Shown here: one piece after another, positions 8,564-16,781 of the stretch
Numbering within the stretch: the stretch's first letter is position 1
Layout of the letters: every line of letters starts with the position of its first letter
Source of the DNA: Gammaproteobacteria bacterium
GTDB taxonomy: Bacteria; Pseudomonadota; Gammaproteobacteria; HK1
Direction of reading: 5' to 3'
NCBI GenBank assembly: GCA_022826505.1
Contig: JAJDUQ010000262.1
Coordinates: 1-64,000, forward strand
DNA length: 64,000 bases
Made by a program: the position numbers and the translations under genes
Notes under the pieces: generated by a model
Seen by the model: only the letters and a program-made list of their open reading frames with translations
The model's database searches: none
What the model was told of the DNA's origin: nothing

Positions 8564-10978
8564 TCAACTCCGCATCCGTGCCCCGGCGGGATCGAACGGC
8601 GGCTCGGGCAGGATGACCGCTTCGCGCATCTCGCCGAGGATCTCGACCTGGAAGCCGCCGGTTCGCTCGGCAAGCTCGCTGGCGACGTAGCCGAGCGCGA
8701 TGCTCGCATCCAGGTGGTGGCAGAATCCGCCGGAGGTCACCCAGCCCACCGTCTCCCCGTCGCACTGCACCGGCTCGTTGGCGAGCGCGTCCACGCCGTT
8801 CGCGTCGACCTTGAAGATCACCCGCTTGCGGGCCGGCCCGCTGCGCTGCTCTTCGATCAGCGCCTCGCGACCGATGAAGTCGTTCTTGCGCATGTCCACG
8901 AAGCGCTCCAGGCCCGCCTGGAACGGGGTGTAGTCCGGCGTGTATTCGCGCGTGAAGCTCCCGAATCCCTTCTCCAGGCGCAGGGAGTTGAGCGCCCTGC
9001 CGCCGAAGTGGCGCAACCCCAGGTCCTCGCCCGCCTCCAGCAGGGCGTCGTGGATCGCGAGCTGGTAGTCGGGCTTCATCCAGATCTCGTAACCGAGGTC
9101 GCCGGTGAAAGTGATGCGCCCGACCAGGGCGGGCGAGAGCCCGATCTCCATCGGCCGGATGGCCATGAACCGGAACGCCTGGTTGCTCACGTCCTCGGTG
9201 ACCACCCGAGAGAGCAACTCGCGCGCATTCGGCCCCGCGATGCTCAGGCCCATCAACTCGGTCCGCAGGCTGCGCAAGCTCACCCCGTCGTCGGGCATGT
9301 GCTGGCGGAACCAGCGCATGTGATAGGCCTCGGCCGGACCGGACCCGAGGATCAGGAACCGCTCCGGGCCGAGCTTCGCGAGAGTGAAGTCACCAATGAG
9401 AGTGCCGCGAGGATTGAGCATCGGTGACAGCACCATGCGTCCTTCGCGCGGAATTCGGTTGGCGAGCAGTCGACTGAGCCACAGCTCCGCTCCCGGGCCG
9501 GTCACCTCGTACTTGCCGAAGCCCGAGGTCTCGGTGATGCCGACACCCTCGCGGACCGCGCGACACTCCTCGCCGACCGGGCCGTGGGCGTTGGAGCGGC
9601 GAAAGGTGAGGGTCTCCACCGGCTCGGTGCCCTTGGGCGCATACCACAGCGCCTGCTCCAGTCCGAACGCGGCTCCGAAGACCGCCCCCTTCGCCTTCAG
9701 GCGATCGTGGATGGGAGTTCGGCGCAGTGGCCGTCCGGCGGGGCGCTCCTCGTTGGGAAACGGCACCAGGAACCGGGTGGCGTAGGTCTGTCGCGCCATC
9801 GCCCGCGAGTACGCGGGCCCCGCATAATCGCCGAACCGGGCGACGTCCATCGCCCAGGTGTCCATGCCCGGATCGCCGTCGATCATCCAGTTCGCGAGCG
9901 CAAGGCCGACGCCGCCGCCCTGGCTGAAGCCCGCGAGCACGCCGCACGCGGCCCAGTAGTTGCGCACCTCCGGCACCGGACCCACCAGCGGGTTGCCGTC
10001 CGGGGTGAAGGTGAACGGACCGTTGATGATCTGCTTGAGTCCCGCCTTCTCGAGCGCCGGGAAGCGCTCGAAGGCGCGCATGAGGTTGTCGCCGATGCGG
10101 TCGAGGTCGTCGGGCAGCAGCTCGTGGCCGAACTCCCACGGGGTCGTGTGCTCGGACCACGGCTGTCCGTGCTTCTCGTAGGTGCCGACGAGGACTCCCC
10201 GGCCCTCCTGGCGCATGTAGAGCTCGCCGCCGAAGTCGATGACGTGGAGCATTTCCTCCCCGGTATCGGCGATCTCGGGCACCTCGTCGGTGACGACGTA
10301 CTGGTGCTCCATCGGCGCGAAGGGATGCACGACGCCCGCCATCAGTCCCACCTCGCGCGCCCACAGGCCAGCCGCATTCACCACGTGTTCGGCGTGCACG
10401 GTGCCATTCTCCGTCACCACGTCCCAGGTGCCGTCGGCGTGCTGGGCAAGGTCGGTCACGCGGGTCTCGCGGTAGATCTCGGCGCCGCCCTTGCGAGCCG
10501 CCCCGGCGTAGGCGTGGGTCACTCCTGAAGGATCGACATGGCCCTCGTTGGGATCGTAGAGCACACCCACGTAGTGCCTGGGATCCATGATCGGCAGCCT
10601 GCGCGCCGCCTCCTGAAGATCGATGAACTCGGTGTCCAGACCCAGGTAGCGGCCGCGGCCCCGTGCGGTGTTGAGGTAGTCGAGCCGGTCCTGCGTGTCC
10701 GCCAGCATGAGGCCGCCGGTGAGGTGGATGCCGCAGGACTGCCCGGAGGCCTCCTCGATCTCCTTGTAGATCTTCAGGGTGTAGTCCTGGAGCTTGGCGA
10801 CGTTGGGGTCGGTGTTGAACGTGTGCATGCCGCCGGCCGCGTGCCACGTGGAGCCGGAAGTCAGCTCGGAGCGCTCCAGCAGGACCACGTCCTTCCATCC
10901 GTGCTTCACGAGGTGGTAGAGGACGCTGCAGCCCACGACGCCACCTCCGATGACGGCGACTCGGACATGGGATTTCAT
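8564..10978 (-). CDS. FAD-dependent oxidoreductase with GcvT domain (dimethylglycine/sarcosine dehydrogenase-like)
   Basis: The protein has 804 residues from the ATG at 10978 (GGAG ribosome site 10 bases upstream). Residues about 5-400 form a DAO-type FAD domain beginning VAVIGGGVVGCSVLYHL. The C-terminal half is a folate-binding aminomethyltransferase (GcvT) domain, with TGDLGYEIWMKP and an ending in GEMREAVI. This architecture belongs to dimethylglycine and sarcosine dehydrogenases, which oxidatively demethylate N-methyl glycines and pass the one-carbon unit to tetrahydrofolate. The exact substrate cannot be read from the sequence. It is divergent from the carbamoylase-type gene at 11250. 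Confidence 0.85.
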   Translation of the reverse strand: MKSHVRVAVIGGGVVGCSVLYHLVKHGWKDVVLLERSELTSGSTWHAAGGMHTFNTDPNVAKLQDYTLKIYKEIEEASGQSCGIHLTGGLMLADTQDRLDYLNTARGRGRYLGLDTEFIDLQEAARRLPIMDPRHYVGVLYDPNEGHVDPSGVTHAYAGAARKGGAEIYRETRVTDLAQHADGTWDVVTENGTVHAEHVVNAAGLWAREVGLMAGVVHPFAPMEHQYVVTDEVPEIADTGEEMLHVIDFGGELYMRQEGRGVLVGTYEKHGQPWSEHTTPWEFGHELLPDDLDRIGDNLMRAFERFPALEKAGLKQIINGPFTFTPDGNPLVGPVPEVRNYWAACGVLAGFSQGGGVGLALANWMIDGDPGMDTWAMDVARFGDYAGPAYSRAMARQTYATRFLVPFPNEERPAGRPLRRTPIHDRLKAKGAVFGAAFGLEQALWYAPKGTEPVETLTFRRSNAHGPVGEECRAVREGVGITETSGFGKYEVTGPGAELWLSRLLANRIPREGRMVLSPMLNPRGTLIGDFTLAKLGPERFLILGSGPAEAYHMRWFRQHMPDDGVSLRSLRTELMGLSIAGPNARELLSRVVTEDVSNQAFRFMAIRPMEIGLSPALVGRITFTGDLGYEIWMKPDYQLAIHDALLEAGEDLGLRHFGGRALNSLRLEKGFGSFTREYTPDYTPFQAGLERFVDMRKNDFIGREALIEEQRSGPARKRVIFKVDANGVDALANEPVQCDGETVGWVTSGGFCHHLDASIALGYVASELAERTGGFQVEILGEMREAVILPEPPFDPAGARMRS

Positions 10979-11249
10979 TCGGTGAATCTCCGTGTATGAG
11001 CCCGATTCGGGACGGCGGACCGGGGCGGGGCAAGCATACTGCACCATCCCCGCGGCATTCAGCCCCTCGGCACGCTTGGCGCCCGCGCCGGGGGCCGGTA
11101 TCTTCGCCTCCGCTCGACCGCGAGCATCGCGACGGGAGCGGCTTTCGGGCCGGCGAGCCCCACCTCCCGCGTCCGCGACCGACGGATGTGGCGTTCACTG
11201 CCCGGACCGGGCGGCGCTACGGAGTACGAGAGACGGGAGATCCGACGAA
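10979..11249. promoter_or_regulatory. Divergent intergenic region
   Basis: These 271 bases separate the divergent flavoenzyme and amidohydrolase genes and must hold both promoters. They are very GC-rich. I see only the two ribosome sites (GGAG before 10978 and GGGAGA before 11250) and no convincing -35/-10 pair or operator. Confidence 0.4.
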
Positions 11250-12518
11250 ATGGTGACCACGAGCAGCAACCTGCGCGTCGACGGCGCCCGGCTGTGGGCG
11301 AGCATCATGGAGATGGCGAAGATCGGCGCCCTTCCGGGCGGCGGTTGCGGCCGCCTCGCGCTCACCGACGACGACAAGCGCGGACGGGACCTCTTCGCAT
11401 CATGGTGCGAGCGGGCCGGGTGCACCGTCACCGTGGACGAATTGGGCAACATGTTCGCGCGGCGGCCGGGGCGCAACCCGGAGCTTCCTCCCGTGGCGGC
11501 CGGCAGTCACCTCGACACCCAGCCCCACGGCGGCAAGTTCGACGGCATCTTCGGCGTGCTGGCCGCGCTGGAGGCGGTGCGCACCCTCAACGATGCCGGG
11601 GTCGAGACCGAAGCGCCGCTCGAGGTCATCAACTGGACCAACGAGGAGGGCTCGCGCTTCGCCCCCGCGATGATCGCGTCGGGGGTGTTCGCGGGACTGT
11701 TCGAGCGGGATTTCGCCTACGGAGTCCGGAGCCCGGAAGGCGAGACCCTCGGCGACGAGCTCGAACGCATCGGCTACAGGGGAGCCGAGCCCTGCGGCGA
11801 GCACCCGCTCGGCGCGCTGTTCGAGGCCCACATCGAGCAGGGCCCGATCCTCGAGGCGGCCGCCGTCCCCATCGGCGTGGTGAGCGGAGCCCAGGGTCAG
11901 CGCTGGTACGACATCGAAGTCCGCGGGCGCGATTCGCACGCCGGCACCACGCCGATGCCCCGCCGCAAGGATGCGCTGGTGGCGGCGGCGCGAATGGCGG
12001 CGCGGATCGAGGACATCGCGCTCGGAAAGGCACCCGATGCGGTTGGCACCGTCGGTCAGTTCGACGTGAGCCCCAACTCGCGCAACACCATTCCCGGCGA
12101 GGTCCGTTTCTCCGTCGACATCCGCCACCCGGACGCGGGCGTGCTCGCCGAAATGGACGACGAGATCCGCACTTCGTTCGCCGCCATCGCTGAGCGGGGC
12201 GCTGTGGACGTGACCGTCGATCAGATCTGGGAGAAGCCTCCCATCGTGTTCGACTCCCGGTGCGTGGAAGCGGTGCGCGAGGCCGCGGCGGATTTGGGGT
12301 ATGACCACCAGGACATCGTCTCCGGGGCCGGACACGATGCCTGCCAAGTCTGCACCGTCGCGCCCACCGGCATGATTTTCGTACCCTGCGAAGACGGCAT
12401 CAGCCACAACGAGATCGAGAGCGCGGCACCGGAGGATCTGGAGATGGGATGCAACGTGCTGCTGCACGCCATGCTCGCGATGGCGGGCGGCGGGTCGGAG
12501 TCCGCGGCAACGTCCTGA
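11250..12518 (+). CDS. Zn-dependent amidase/hydantoinase-carbamoylase family hydrolase (M20)
   Basis: The protein has 422 residues, starting at ATG 11250 after GGGAGA. It shows the M20/carbamoylase metal-site motifs in order: GSHLDTQPHGGKFDG, then NWTNEEGSRF with the bridging EE, HIEQGP, and late in the protein GAGHDACQV. Relatives include N-carbamoyl-L-amino-acid hydrolase, allantoate amidohydrolase and beta-ureidopropionase. All remove a carbamoyl or ureido group from an amino acid-like substrate. With hydantoinase and racemase genes in the window, a carbamoyl amino acid is a plausible substrate. A dimerisation domain lies between the two catalytic halves (residues about 210-325). Confidence 0.85.
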   Translation: MVTTSSNLRVDGARLWASIMEMAKIGALPGGGCGRLALTDDDKRGRDLFASWCERAGCTVTVDELGNMFARRPGRNPELPPVAAGSHLDTQPHGGKFDGIFGVLAALEAVRTLNDAGVETEAPLEVINWTNEEGSRFAPAMIASGVFAGLFERDFAYGVRSPEGETLGDELERIGYRGAEPCGEHPLGALFEAHIEQGPILEAAAVPIGVVSGAQGQRWYDIEVRGRDSHAGTTPMPRRKDALVAAARMAARIEDIALGKAPDAVGTVGQFDVSPNSRNTIPGEVRFSVDIRHPDAGVLAEMDDEIRTSFAAIAERGAVDVTVDQIWEKPPIVFDSRCVEAVREAAADLGYDHQDIVSGAGHDACQVCTVAPTGMIFVPCEDGISHNEIESAAPEDLEMGCNVLLHAMLAMAGGGSESAATS

Positions 12519-12595
12519 TCCGGCACCGGGCATCCGGCCCCGGCGCGGCGCCATCCGCGCGCAAGCGGCGCCGCACGCTGACCAAGGAGCTCGCA

Positions 12596-13141
12596 ATGAA
12601 CTGGTTCGTGGCCGGTGTCGTAGCGATGGCGGTCGTTGTCGCGGTATCCAACTACCTCGTCCAATTTCAGATCAACGACTGGCTGACCTGGGCTTCGTTT
12701 ACGTATCCGGTCGCCTTTCTCGTCACCGACCTGATCAACCGCCGGCTCGGACCGGGTCCGGCCCGTCGGGTGGTCTACGTGGGGTTTGCGTGCGGCGTGG
12801 CACTGTCACTGGTTGCATCGACGCCGAGAATTGCGCTCGCATCCGGGACCGCGTTCCTGCTCGCACAACTCGCCGACGTGTGGCTCTACAATCGCTTGCG
12901 CCGCCTCGCCACGTGGTGGCAGACGCCGCTGATCTCCTCGGCCGTCGCCTCGGTGCTCGATACCGTCCTGTTCTTCAGCCTCGCCTTCGCGTTCACCGAG
13001 GTTCCGTGGGTGACCCTGGCCATCGGCGACTACGGAGCGAAGATCGCGGTCGCATGCGCGATGCTGATTCCGTTCCGATATTTGATGGGCGAACGCGATC
13101 TCGGGCGCCCCGGCATGCAGGCGCCGACCCGCACGGTCTGA
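12596..13141 (+). CDS. Queuosine precursor transporter (VUT family, YhhQ-like)
   Basis: The protein has 181 residues, starting at ATG 12596 with AAGGAG upstream. It is strongly hydrophobic with about five or six membrane spans. The family signature region FTYPVAFLVTDLINRRLGP follows the first span, as in YhhQ/DUF165 proteins that import 7-cyano- or 7-aminomethyl-7-deazaguanine for queuosine tRNA modification. The gene is close behind the amidohydrolase but separated by 77 bases, so co-transcription is possible without a shared pathway. It converges on fnr. Confidence 0.85.
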   Translation: MNWFVAGVVAMAVVVAVSNYLVQFQINDWLTWASFTYPVAFLVTDLINRRLGPGPARRVVYVGFACGVALSLVASTPRIALASGTAFLLAQLADVWLYNRLRRLATWWQTPLISSAVASVLDTVLFFSLAFAFTEVPWVTLAIGDYGAKIAVACAMLIPFRYLMGERDLGRPGMQAPTRTV

Positions 13142-13143
13142 CC

Positions 13144-13173
13144 GACCGGCGGCGCCGTCCCCGGACGCCGGTC
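13144..13173. terminator. Bidirectional hairpin between convergent genes
   Basis: GACCGGCG at 13144-13151 pairs perfectly with CGCCGGTC at 13166-13173 across a 14-base loop that is itself GC-rich. It fills the 33-base gap between the stops of the VUT transporter and the Fnr-type gene and is well placed to terminate both. Confidence 0.6.
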
Positions 13174-13174
13174 C

Positions 13175-13939
13175 TCACGGCACGATTCTCCGGCCCATCT
13201 CTCCCGCAAGCTCGCGCAACGCCGGCTCGTCGAGGATGCGTATCCGGTTGCGGCGCACGTCCACCACTTGCTCCCCGTGCAGGTGGGACAGTGTCCGACT
13301 GACGGTTTCGACAGCAAGGACAAGGTAGCTCGCGATGTCGGCTCTCGGCATCGGCAACACGAGCTCCCCCTTCTCCCGGCCACGGTGGCGGCAGTCGTCG
13401 AGGAGACCAATCAGGAACGAGGCCACTCGCGGGCCGGCGCCTCGCATGGCCAGGGTGTCGAGCCGGCGTCCGTCGTCGCGAATCCGCTGGCTCATCCTGG
13501 CGAGCAGGCGACGCTGCACCTGCGGCATGCGCGCGCTCAGCCGGCAAAGCGCTTCGTACGGCAGGCTGCAAACCGAGGCGGTTTCGAGGGCGACGGCGCT
13601 CGACACGTGTCGTCTCGAATGAATGGCATCCAGCCCGACGAGATGCCCCGGCGTGTAGAAGCCCGTCACCTGTTCCTCGCCGCAAGCACTGACGGTGCTG
13701 GTCTTCAACGTGCCCAGGCGGATCATGTACACGTTGTCGAACGGCGCGCCGTCGTCGAACAGCCGCTCGCCCCGGTGCAGGACATGGACGAGGATGTCGA
13801 TGTCTCGTTCACGCGCGGCACCGTCGAGGACGCACGCGGGACACTCCGGCGACAACAGATCACTCCCGCATCCGGAACGCACGGCATTCGGATTGGAAAG
13901 GGACGTCCTCGCACCATGCATGGTTCGCTTCCTCCCCAC
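13175..13939 (-). CDS. Crp/Fnr-family regulator, probable Fe-S oxygen sensor
   Basis: The protein has 254 residues: an N-terminal cysteine cluster (C24, C33, C36), a cAMP-binding-like beta barrel with a further cysteine at C124 (ASVCSLP), and a C-terminal HTH with the recognition-helix pattern ETVSR, as in Fnr. Four cysteines in these regions suggest an oxygen-labile [4Fe-4S] cluster, but the N-terminal spacing (C-x8-C-x2-C) differs from E. coli FNR (C-x2-C-x5-C). It lies downstream of fixJ on the same strand, in the position of fixK in FixL-FixJ-FixK cascades. It likely controls micro-oxic respiration genes elsewhere. I see no clear TTGAT-N4-ATCAA box near it. Confidence 0.8.
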   Translation of the reverse strand: MGRKRTMHGARTSLSNPNAVRSGCGSDLLSPECPACVLDGAARERDIDILVHVLHRGERLFDDGAPFDNVYMIRLGTLKTSTVSACGEEQVTGFYTPGHLVGLDAIHSRRHVSSAVALETASVCSLPYEALCRLSARMPQVQRRLLARMSQRIRDDGRRLDTLAMRGAGPRVASFLIGLLDDCRHRGREKGELVLPMPRADIASYLVLAVETVSRTLSHLHGEQVVDVRRNRIRILDEPALRELAGEMGRRIVP

Positions 13940-13959
13940 CTCCGAACTCGGGGAGAGAA

Positions 13960-14000
13960 AGTATTTGGTATGCCGAGGACTCGGCGGTATAAGAAATACT
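13960..14000 (-). promoter_or_regulatory. Extended inverted repeat between fixJ and the fnr-type gene
   Basis: A perfect core GCCGAG-GA-CTCGGC (13972-13985) is flanked by AGTATTT at 13960-13966 and AAATACT at 13994-14000. The outer arms are perfectly complementary. The 79-base gap therefore holds either a terminator-like hairpin after fixJ or an operator for the fnr-type gene. The local AT-richness favours a promoter/operator. Confidence 0.4.
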
Positions 14001-14018
14001 ACCTAGCCCTGCGCAGCA

Positions 14019-14594
14019 TCAGCGCATCAACCGCACCAACTCCGCGACCGACCGCACACCGAGCTTGCGCATCCCGCGTGCGCGGTGGAGTTCGACGGTG
14101 CGGACACTGATTCCCAGATTGGCCGCGATGACCTTGTTGGTATTCCCTTCCGCGACCTCTCCCAGGACCTCGCGTTCGCGGCGTGTCAGCGTGTCGAGCC
14201 TGTGAACGTCGGCACGCCTCGCCCGATCCCGGGCCAGCGCTTCACGCACCAGCGCCAGCAGCACCGCCGGATCGAACGGCTTTTCCAGAAAATCCATCGC
14301 GCCGGCCTTGAGCGCACGCACTGCCGCAGGCACGGTTCCGTAACCGGTGAGGAAGATGATCGGAGGGACATTGTCGTCGCCGGCGAGGTGTTCCTGGAGT
14401 TCGAGTCCGCTCAATCCGGGCAGCCGAAGGTCGACAATGAGGCAGCCCGGATTGCAATGCCCCAACTCGGCCAACAGGCTGCGGGGGGAGTCGAACGTCT
14501 TCACCTCGAGACCCTCCCCACGCACGAGCATCGCGATCGAATCGCGAACCGCCGGGTCGTCGTCGACCACGAATACGGCTGCTTCATCGCTCAC
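14019..14594 (-). CDS. fixJ: FixJ-type response regulator
   Basis: The protein has 191 residues. The receiver domain has acidic DDD at 11-13, the phospho-acceptor D55 in IVDLRLPG, a Thr switch in FLTGYGT and K105 in LEKPF. A LuxR-type HTH (LTRREREVLGEVAEGNTNK then GISVRTVELHRA) occupies about residues 125-185. FixJ, phosphorylated by FixL at low oxygen, activates fixK/fnr-type genes. The start codon overlaps the fixL stop by four bases, so the two are translationally coupled. Confidence 0.88.
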   Translation of the reverse strand: MSDEAAVFVVDDDPAVRDSIAMLVRGEGLEVKTFDSPRSLLAELGHCNPGCLIVDLRLPGLSGLELQEHLAGDDNVPPIIFLTGYGTVPAAVRALKAGAMDFLEKPFDPAVLLALVREALARDRARRADVHRLDTLTRREREVLGEVAEGNTNKVIAANLGISVRTVELHRARGMRKLGVRSVAELVRLMR

Positions 14595-15751
14595 GATTCA
14601 CGCTTCCCGTGTGACGGAGACCTCGGGTGCGAATCGCACGGTGGCCGAGGCAGCTCGAGTGCGAATCGAGCGCCACGGCCTCGCTGCGACTCCGCCCACA
14701 ATCGTCCGTTGTGGCTTTCGGCAATCGATCGGCTGATCGCCAGTCCGACTCCGAGTCCGTTCGGCTTGGTGGTGTAGAAAGTTTCGAAGACACGCTCGCA
14801 CTGCTCCGGCGTGAGTCCCGGTCCGCTGTCCTCCACCACCAGGCGCACGCGGTCGGTACCCGAACGGTCGGCCTGCATCCACACCCGAGGGCATTCCGTG
14901 TCCTCGACCGCATGGAAAGCATTGCGCAGCAGGTTCAGCAGGATCTGCTCGATTTGCACGCGATCCGCGTTGACCGCGGGCAGTCCGGTCTCGCAGCGGA
15001 CCGTGACCCCGATGCTGCGCCGCCGCCGCTCGTGGTCGACGAGCTGGAGCGTCTCCGCGATCACGTCACCGAGATCGATGACTTCTCGTCGGCTTTCTTC
15101 CTTGCGCACAAGGCCACGCAACCGCGAGACGATCTCCGCGGCATGGATTCCCTGCTCGGCGACCCGGCCAAGCGCGTCCTCGAGCAGCGCCGGCTCCGCC
15201 CCGCCGCCACGGACCGCGCGCAGGCACGCCTCGGCGAAGCTCACGATTGCGGTCAGGGGCTGGTTCACCTCGTGCACGATACCGGAGCACATCTCTCCCA
15301 GCTCGAGCAATCGTGCGGTGTGGGCCGCGCTTTCCAGGCGCAGCCGCGCCCGCACCTCCATCTCGCGACGTTCCGTGAGATCGCGGATGATGCCGGTGAA
15401 CAGCCGTCGTGCGGGCAGCCGCACCTCGCTCACCGCGATATCGGCGGGGAAAACGGTGCCATCCTTGCGTTGCGCCTCGACCTCGCGACCGATGCCGATG
15501 ATTCGCGCCTCGCCGGTGCTCAGGTAGCGCTGGATGTGGTGGTCGTGCTCCTCCCGCCAGGGCGACGGCATGAGCATCGACACGTTGCGTCCGACGAGCT
15601 CCTCGCGGGCATATCCGAACATCCGCTCCGCAGCCGGGTTGACGGACTCGATGACGCCGGATTCCTCGATGGTGACGATTGCGTCCACGGCGGTTTCGAG
15701 GATTGCCAGAAGCCGCGCCCGACTCTCGGAAATGCCGGCATCACCACCCAT
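14591..15751 (-). CDS. fixL: FixL-type haem oxygen-sensor histidine kinase
   Basis: The protein has 386 residues from ATG 15751. A longer start at 15775 is possible, and neither has a strong ribosome site. A single PAS domain (about 10-130) keeps the FixL haem pocket. REEHD gives the proximal His (H69), followed by QRY (R75), then ARIIGIGR with the distal Arg that contacts bound oxygen (R89). The kinase core has H160 in IVHEVNQPL, then N, G1 (DSGPGL) and G2 boxes. There are no membrane segments, so it is a soluble kinase like the Bradyrhizobium enzyme. No nitrogen-fixation genes are nearby, so it probably tunes micro-oxic metabolism. Confidence 0.87.
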   Translation of the reverse strand: MGGDAGISESRARLLAILETAVDAIVTIEESGVIESVNPAAERMFGYAREELVGRNVSMLMPSPWREEHDHHIQRYLSTGEARIIGIGREVEAQRKDGTVFPADIAVSEVRLPARRLFTGIIRDLTERREMEVRARLRLESAAHTARLLELGEMCSGIVHEVNQPLTAIVSFAEACLRAVRGGGAEPALLEDALGRVAEQGIHAAEIVSRLRGLVRKEESRREVIDLGDVIAETLQLVDHERRRRSIGVTVRCETGLPAVNADRVQIEQILLNLLRNAFHAVEDTECPRVWMQADRSGTDRVRLVVEDSGPGLTPEQCERVFETFYTTKPNGLGVGLAISRSIAESHNGRLWAESQRGRGARFALELPRPPCDSHPRSPSHGKRES

Positions 15752-15902
15752 TGGCGGTCCCGGGCGCCGGTGCATGCGACGGCGCGTCTCGACGCGGCCC
15801 GGCCCCCGATTGACGGCTTCGGCCGGGCTCGCTCACCCGAATTCTCGGAGCAGGAGCACCTCGTCGACCCATCTCGGGACTCCGCGCGGCATGCCGCCGG
15901 TG

Positions 15903-16565
15903 TCAACCGCCGGAACCGCGCGGCGACAACAGCGAGAGTGCCATGCCGGCGGCCGCCAGCGTCGGATCGACGACCGGAATCCCGAGCGAATTCTCGAGCC
16001 GATCCCGGTACCGGGCCATTCCCGCGCAGCCGAGCACCAGCACGTCGGCACCGTCCTCGTCGCGCAGCGCCCGGCCGGTGGTCGTCATCCGTTCGACGGT
16101 GTGGGATTCGTCGGCGAGTCCGGTGACCCCGATACCGACTGCACGGTCGCCGGCAAGCCTGGAGCCGATACCGAGCGAATCGTAGTAGCGCAGATGCCTC
16201 GGAATCGCATGATCGAGGATGGAGATCACCCCGAATCGATCCCCCAGGGCGGTCGCGGTGAGGATTCCGCACGCCGCCATCCCCAGCACCGGCCGTCGGG
16301 TCGCACGCCGGGCCTCGGCGAGTCCCGGATCGCTGAAGCAGGCAATGATGAACGCATCCGCGGCATCCTCTCGCGATGCCACGAATTCGGCGATCGGCTC
16401 GACAACGGCCCGTACATGGGCGTCGGTCTCGATGCCGGGCGGACCCTGCGCCAGCGTCGCGCACTCGATGTCGGGACCGCCGCCGAGTCGCAACGGGTCG
16501 AGGGCGTCGTCGATGCCCTCGGTCACCGCCTCGGTCGAATTCGGATTCAGGACGACGATGCGCAT
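15903..16565 (-). CDS. Asp/Glu/hydantoin racemase family protein
   Basis: The protein has 220 residues from the ATG of MRIVVLNPNST at 16565, preceded by GGGAGTGG. An ATG eight codons upstream lacks a ribosome site. The two catalytic cysteines of the family are visible in IIACFSDP (about residue 75) and VLGCAGM (about 176), each in its usual strand-turn context. Members interconvert enantiomers of hydantoins or acidic amino acids without a cofactor. Hydantoinase and carbamoylase-type genes elsewhere in the window suggest a 5-substituted hydantoin route, which is inference. Confidence 0.85.
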   Translation of the reverse strand: MRIVVLNPNSTEAVTEGIDDALDPLRLGGGPDIECATLAQGPPGIETDAHVRAVVEPIAEFVASREDAADAFIIACFSDPGLAEARRATRRPVLGMAACGILTATALGDRFGVISILDHAIPRHLRYYDSLGIGSRLAGDRAVGIGVTGLADESHTVERMTTTGRALRDEDGADVLVLGCAGMARYRDRLENSLGIPVVDPTLAAAGMALSLLSPRGSGG

Positions 16566-16781
16566 GGCCACTCCCGGGATTCCCGCCACGAAGATGCGTC
16601 GGTGACGCCCGGGAGATTATTCACCATACGTCTCCGGCGTGGAATGCGCTGCCTCGCCGCCACCTTCGTGTCGGACCCGCCGCCTCCGGCCGCGCTACAT
16701 GCGGACCATGCATCTTCGACCTCGGACGCCGGCGCGAATACGATACGGGCCAGCCCCGAACCCCAGGAGTTCATTCGCACG

